A stretch of 64,000 bases of DNA from Nitrobacteraceae bacterium AZCC 1564. Its GTDB lineage: Bacteria > Pseudomonadota > Alphaproteobacteria > Rhizobiales > Xanthobacteraceae. A program made the translations under genes and the position numbers. Positions 60,223 to 64,000 of this stretch are shown one piece after another. Each line of letters begins with the position of its first letter. Positions within the stretch are counted from its first letter, which is position 1. Under the pieces are notes generated by a model. The model was not told the DNA's origin and searched no databases. It saw nothing but the letters and a program-made list of their open reading frames with translations. Location of the stretch: positions 3,177,001-3,241,000 of the forward strand of contig JBAGRR010000001.1 of NCBI GenBank assembly GCA_036924835.1. The letters are read 5' to 3'.

Positions 60223-62064
60223 ATGAAACAGTCAGAGACTGGCTCCACCCTCTCTGTCAATTTGACAGGAAGGGGATCGCACAATCGAAACGTGATCATA
60301 GTTGGAAGCTACAACAGCGTCTCTTTAGCGAGCCAGCCTGGACTTCATTTATCCAAACTACAAAGGCTGTCCGGAGTTGGTTTAACTGGCGCTCAACAAC
60401 TGACTGCATTCGAACGAAAGACAAAGTTCATCGGCCGCAGCTCCGAATTGGATGTGCTAAAAGACTGGCTCAACGCACCGCGACTGGTTAGCGTGCGAAC
60501 GATAATCGGTCCACCTGGGATCGGGAAAACTAGATTAGCGGTCGAGCTGGCAGACTTGGCCGAGTCTCAGGATTGGGCGTCAGGCTTTCTTCGGGCAAGC
60601 GAGCTCCAGCGCTTCGTCAATGCGACTGGATTGTCGGAGTGGGTATGGGATCGTCCGATACTCATAGTGGTCGATTATGCCGCGCAAAAGGCGGATGCGT
60701 TGGGGATCCTGTTAGAGCATTTACAAGATGTGGCTGCGCAGACAGAGCAAGAGCTAGGCGCGCAAAAACTTCGACTTCTTCTGCTAGAGCGAGATGCCTC
60801 GCCACAGTCAGGTTGGTGGACGAGGGCATTTGGGCCAAGCGGACAAAGCGATCGGCGAATAGAGTTGGCGGAACCACAGGCGCCGTGTCCTATCGCTGCA
60901 CTGTCGGATGAAGCGACCCTTGCTCTCATAACCGACACCATTGGTCGTTCTGACAGAGATCTAAAGTTTAGCTCTGCTGCAGTATTGAATGCTTGTCTGC
61001 AGACCGATGAATCCCGTCAAATCCTTGGGAATCCATTGTTTGTGCAAATCGCTACCCTCTCATCCATACAGAAGGAAACAACAGATTTGACCTTTTCTAC
61101 CGATGTACTTCTCGGGGGAATCGTGGATCGAGAACGTCAACTTATGCGAGGCAAATGGCGAAAAGCCGAAATCCCCGAGGTTCTCTTTAAGGACTTGGAG
61201 AGGCTGGCCGCAATGATCACGCTTATTCAAGGCGCCACGATTCAGCACGTGCGAGAATTGATCGGTTCGCTGCCAAGCTTCTCCAGTGTAACCGGAATCC
61301 TGTCGCCGGAGCGCATTATCCAGGCGCTGTCCGATGCGCTCCCTTTCGACGATGTATATGGCTACCGTGCTCTTGAGCCAGATATCATCGGAGATCGGTT
61401 CATAGTTGAGTGTGATCTTGATGCCGAACTAATTCAATCAGCTTTCAGAGTAGATCGATTCTCCCTTGGGCCTAGGCTTTGGCGATTGCTCGAGGAATAT
61501 CAGGAGGATCAACGTCTCGGTCAGCGGATATCCGACTGGGTTCGCCGATTGATTCAGCAGATGGAAAGCGTCCTTGCGTTAGATGTTTTTGTCAGTGACG
61601 CGCCAAGCGCGATGTCCGGGAGCGCAGCTCAATTATATGCGGAAGCGCGATCCAAGATCACGGAGGGCTTGCGCGATGGCAAGTCTACGCAAGCGAGCTT
61701 GTTGCTGGGGGAAAATCAGAAGGGCGACTTGGTTGCTAGATCGCTTATTGGAGAAGGATTCGCTCTCGCGAAGGGCGGCAACCATGGAGAAGCAATCAAA
61801 CGGTATGATGCTGCAATCGCAGATCTGATCAGAAATAACTTTGATCAAATGAATATCCTTTGGATGTGGATATATTCATATCGAGCAGAAAGCTTTGACG
61901 CTCTAGGGCTACAAGAAGAGCGCTTCGCAGCGATCGATCAAGCGATTGCTGTTTGCCACCAGTTGATCGAAGATGGCGAATTTGAAGAACATGCGCACGT
62001 AGACCAAGTTCTAAAAAAACTACTCGATAACATCGAAAGTACTAGCAAGATTATTACGGGCTAA
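60223..62064 (+). CDS. STAND-like P-loop NTPase with N-terminal amyloid-type motif and TPR-like tail
   Basis: A 613-residue protein. Residues about 14-35 carry GRGSHNRNVIIVGSYNSV, similar to the tail of the hydrolase upstream. The NTPase domain begins FIGRSSELDVLKDWL (near 69), with Walker A GPPGIGKT (96-103) and Walker B ILIVVDY (146-152), then LRLLLLERDASPQSGWW. A helical region follows, and residues about 510-600 look like TPR repeats (EGFALAKGGNHGEAIKRYDA). ATG 60223 is preferred to GTG 60214. It lies 35 bases after the hydrolase. I infer an NLR-type sensor that activates the hydrolase. Low GC. Confidence 0.78.
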   Translation: MKQSETGSTLSVNLTGRGSHNRNVIIVGSYNSVSLASQPGLHLSKLQRLSGVGLTGAQQLTAFERKTKFIGRSSELDVLKDWLNAPRLVSVRTIIGPPGIGKTRLAVELADLAESQDWASGFLRASELQRFVNATGLSEWVWDRPILIVVDYAAQKADALGILLEHLQDVAAQTEQELGAQKLRLLLLERDASPQSGWWTRAFGPSGQSDRRIELAEPQAPCPIAALSDEATLALITDTIGRSDRDLKFSSAAVLNACLQTDESRQILGNPLFVQIATLSSIQKETTDLTFSTDVLLGGIVDRERQLMRGKWRKAEIPEVLFKDLERLAAMITLIQGATIQHVRELIGSLPSFSSVTGILSPERIIQALSDALPFDDVYGYRALEPDIIGDRFIVECDLDAELIQSAFRVDRFSLGPRLWRLLEEYQEDQRLGQRISDWVRRLIQQMESVLALDVFVSDAPSAMSGSAAQLYAEARSKITEGLRDGKSTQASLLLGENQKGDLVARSLIGEGFALAKGGNHGEAIKRYDAAIADLIRNNFDQMNILWMWIYSYRAESFDALGLQEERFAAIDQAIAVCHQLIEDGEFEEHAHVDQVLKKLLDNIESTSKIITG

Positions 62065-62099
62065 GAGTCGCGCTTGACTTCTCGGGACCAGATGTTCGC

Positions 62100-62720
62100 G
62101 TGCAACTGGCAAGGCTAGTGATACAACGAGGTGATGGGACTGTCGGTCGATCAGTCGTCTTAGACGCACTTGCTCATCTCGACGACCTTGCGACAGGCGA
62201 TGAGCATTCGCGCCTTTGCAACGATGCGAGTGTTCTCCGAGACGCTGCCTTGCGGTGCCAGCAGATTGGCGCGGTCGGCCACTCGAAGGAACTTTGGAAA
62301 GGCCACAAATACTTTCAAGAAACGGCCAAATCTTTCCTGGTCGATTTGCTAAGTCTCGGTTTAGGTTTGAGGCAGCTCGCGCTGTCTTCCAAGCGGGATG
62401 ATGAGCACGAATTTGGAGTCGATCTAGCAAAGGGGGCCTTTAATTCCCTGGCTTTTTTAATAGGTAAAGGCGTTATTCCTGAGCAGAGACACTTGGTGAC
62501 GCTATCAATAATCTTTGTTTGTGCACTTCCGATAGCCTCGCCTGAGCTCCTAGTCAGAGCGATGGTAGACTTGAACGAGGCGGATTGTTCGGAAGCCAAG
62601 GGCGACCTTGCAAGGCAGATTGTCAACCAGGTATGTCGTATTGCTGAAGAAGTCGGTTTCTTGAACCGGCATGATTTCCGCTCGGAGTTTTTAACTGCAG
62701 TCAATCGTATGGTTTTTTGA
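62100..62720 (+). CDS. Uncharacterised helical protein of the island
   Basis: A 206-residue frame from GTG 62100, open back to 62046 in a different frame from the NTPase. It is mainly helical (LVDLLSLGLGLRQLALSSKR, LVTLSIIFVCALPIASPELL) and has no family I recognise. The start is uncertain: no clear ribosome binding site, and it may be a continuation of the NTPase after another frameshift. Low GC like the two genes before it. Confidence 0.5.
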   Translation: MQLARLVIQRGDGTVGRSVVLDALAHLDDLATGDEHSRLCNDASVLRDAALRCQQIGAVGHSKELWKGHKYFQETAKSFLVDLLSLGLGLRQLALSSKRDDEHEFGVDLAKGAFNSLAFLIGKGVIPEQRHLVTLSIIFVCALPIASPELLVRAMVDLNEADCSEAKGDLARQIVNQVCRIAEEVGFLNRHDFRSEFLTAVNRMVF

Positions 62721-62752
62721 GACCGCTACGACGCGATCGTTGCAGGTGAGTG

Positions 62753-62776
62753 CACTGCCATGGACGCTACGTCTGA
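62753..62776 (+). repeat. Duplicated 24-base secA 3' end
   Basis: This stretch codes HCHGRYV-stop exactly like the end of secA (58581-58604). It differs at three positions, all silent third-codon bases. It marks the right border of the island. Confidence 0.85.
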
Positions 62777-62809
62777 GTGGGCGTTGGTTCACATAAGCTG
62801 AAACAAAAG

Positions 62810-62840
62810 AAAAACGCCGGTCGAGAGACCGGCGTTTTTT
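62810..62840. terminator. Bidirectional terminator, right copy
   Basis: A 13-bp stem AAAAACGCCGGTC / GACCGGCGTTTTT with a GAGA loop, flanked by A and T runs. It ends the L,D-transpeptidase gene on the minus strand. Confidence 0.9.
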
Positions 62841-62864
62841 GTTATCTCGAAAGAGACGACTGAA

Positions 62865-64000
62865 TTAGCGGACCGTCGACCAGCGGCTGTCGAACGAATT
62901 CGATGGCACTGCAGGCTGAGCGCCGGCGATGGACTGTTGCGCGGGGGGCGCCGTGGCCGGGGCCGGTTCAGGGAACACACTCTTGGGCTGGGCCTGCGCC
63001 GTCTTGTCCAGCGAAATCACCCGTGGTTCGGCAGGCTTGGACTCAGCGGGCCTCGCGTGCGCCACTGATTTTGTCTTCTGGGTGACCGGCTTGACTGGCT
63101 TCGACGATGCCGCCGCGACCGTTGTCGGCTCTGGCGGTGGATCCCGCCGGAGGCCAACAGATCGCGATAGACGGCTCAGGAAGCTCTCACCTGAAGAGGA
63201 AGAGGACGACGTTGTGTTCGTATCCGGGGCGGGCGTCGAGACCGCAACCATCGGCTCGCCGTTCGATGACGAGGATGATCCAAACACCGGTGCCTCCGGC
63301 GCCCTTGGAATGGTGGCATGCGAAGGGACGGTTCCCGGCGCAGGCAGATACGATGCTACTGCGTAATCGGTCACGTCCTTGTCGATGGCAGCCTCGCCTT
63401 CAGGCAGCTTCGACGCGAAGATCGGATGCATACCGCCATCGATGCCGGCGCGGGAACGCGCAACCGGGGTGCCGCGGCTGATGAGCTGCGCCATCTTTGC
63501 ATCGTCCTGACGCTCTTTTTCACGCACGGCGTCGGCGATGTCCTGCGGGATTTCATAGGCCGGACATTGTGCAGACGCGTTAAACGCCAAAGGCCGCGTC
63601 GAGTTCGCCGGCTTCTGCGCATCGAAGACGTATTTCTTCTCGCAGAAGTCGACCTTCGGCTCCTGCTTCGTCACTTCGAAGTGGTCGTTGCCTTCCTTGA
63701 TCATCTTCCAAAACGGCATGTTCGGATTGTTCCGATACTTTGCCATGTTCTGTGCCGTCATGCGGAAGGGATAGGCCTGCACCTGAAACGCGTTCTGACC
63801 GCCGAAAAAGGACTCGCGGCCTAGTGCGTAAATTTCCGAAATCTGCTCGTCGGTCATGGCGTAGCAGCCGCGCGATGAGCAATCGCCATGCACCATCAGC
63901 TGCGAGCCGGTCCGCCCCCATGCCCTATCGTAGGCATTTGGGTAGCCCATGTTGAACGACAGATAATACGCCGACTGCGGATTCATCTGTGCGGGCGTGA
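62865..64000 (-). CDS. L,D-transpeptidase (YkuD domain), 5' end outside the window
   Basis: The frame is open to the right edge (codons for TPAQ precede MNPQSAYYLSF), so the start is outside. The YkuD active site is MVHGDCSSRGCYAMTDEQI (His, Ser, Cys all present), near residue 33 of the visible part, in the style of YafK-type murein transpeptidases. A long Pro/Ala/Ser-rich tail follows (about 180-373). The group forms 3-3 peptidoglycan crosslinks or anchors proteins to the wall. Its 3' end is duplicated at 58856-59030. Confidence 0.88.
   Translation of the reverse strand, partial: TPAQMNPQSAYYLSFNMGYPNAYDRAWGRTGSQLMVHGDCSSRGCYAMTDEQISEIYALGRESFFGGQNAFQVQAYPFRMTAQNMAKYRNNPNMPFWKMIKEGNDHFEVTKQEPKVDFCEKKYVFDAQKPANSTRPLAFNASAQCPAYEIPQDIADAVREKERQDDAKMAQLISRGTPVARSRAGIDGGMHPIFASKLPEGEAAIDKDVTDYAVASYLPAPGTVPSHATIPRAPEAPVFGSSSSSNGEPMVAVSTPAPDTNTTSSSSSSGESFLSRLSRSVGLRRDPPPEPTTVAAASSKPVKPVTQKTKSVAHARPAESKPAEPRVISLDKTAQAQPKSVFPEPAPATAPPAQQSIAGAQPAVPSNSFDSRWSTVR

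Noticed and set aside
60573-60911. 112-residue frame inside the NTPase gene
   Set aside because: It is a shifted frame over the Walker A to sensor region of the real protein with no domain of its own.
59031-62752. Integrase, transposase or toxin-antitoxin genes in the island
   Set aside because: All open frames of useful size were read; none shows recombinase motifs or toxin-antitoxin families.

Overview
The window looks like chromosomal backbone of an alphaproteobacterium of the order Hyphomicrobiales (Rhizobiales), most likely family Nitrobacteraceae (Bradyrhizobium / Afipia / Nitrobacter relatives). This rests on high GC in the backbone, the phaR-phaA-phaB cluster, the lysC-ptsP-prfA-prmC-DUF4167 run, mtgA next to rpmF, ubiG near lysC, argJ-mutT behind a parvulin gene and secA, and the general style of the proteins. 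No rRNA, tRNA, CRISPR array, integrase or transposase gene was seen.

Layout. 1-8 kb: 3' end of an intracellular PHB depolymerase, a YgjP-type metallopeptidase, a class A penicillin-binding protein, a DUF1304 membrane protein, an O6-methylguanine methyltransferase and glnD. 8.3-11.8 kb: a sulfonate/nitrate-type ABC importer (binding protein, permease, ATPase) with an OsmC protein, lying between glnD and mutS. 11.8-26.2 kb: mutS, a thiolase, a marR-emrA-emrB efflux operon, a patatin phospholipase, zur with a DMT transporter, ispG, a Na+/H+ antiporter and a DUF1345 protein. 26-34.7 kb: a short-chain prenyl diphosphate synthase, mtgA, rpmF, a GGDEF/EAL protein, and phaR / phaA / phaB, which with phaZ at the left edge covers polyhydroxybutyrate turnover. 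34.7-46.9 kb: DMT transporter, cupin, gloB, a methyltransferase, DUF4167, prmC, prfA, ptsP, lysC, a PH-domain protein and ubiG. 47-58.6 kb: two more DMT-type genes, DUF1178 / nitrilase / grxC / comF operon, a methyltransferase, mutT-argJ, a parvulin isomerase and secA. The right end enters an L,D-transpeptidase gene cut by the window edge.

Two things stand out. First, intergenic regions carry a family of compact bipartite repeats of about 164-167 bp, each made of two hairpins with CTAG at every foot and an asymmetric 12-14 bp spacer between them. Sixteen loci hold about 36 hairpins. Stem sequences fall into several classes that keep their base pairing. One unit is nested inside another with an apparent CTAG target duplication, and a matching site without the unit exists at the secA tail duplication, so the units look mobile although no mobilising gene is present here.

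Second, a low-GC island of about 3.7 kb (59.03-62.75 kb) sits between secA and the L,D-transpeptidase gene and is bounded by a direct duplication of the secA-tail/transpeptidase-tail junction. It encodes an alpha/beta-hydrolase (frameshifted as given), a STAND-like P-loop NTPase with TPR-like tail, and a helical third protein. The C-terminus of the hydrolase and the N-terminus of the NTPase share a short Asn/Gly/Val motif resembling RHIM-like bacterial amyloid signalling sequences. I infer a two-component NLR-like immune or cell-death module. secA itself shows a one-base frameshift that may be a sequencing error.
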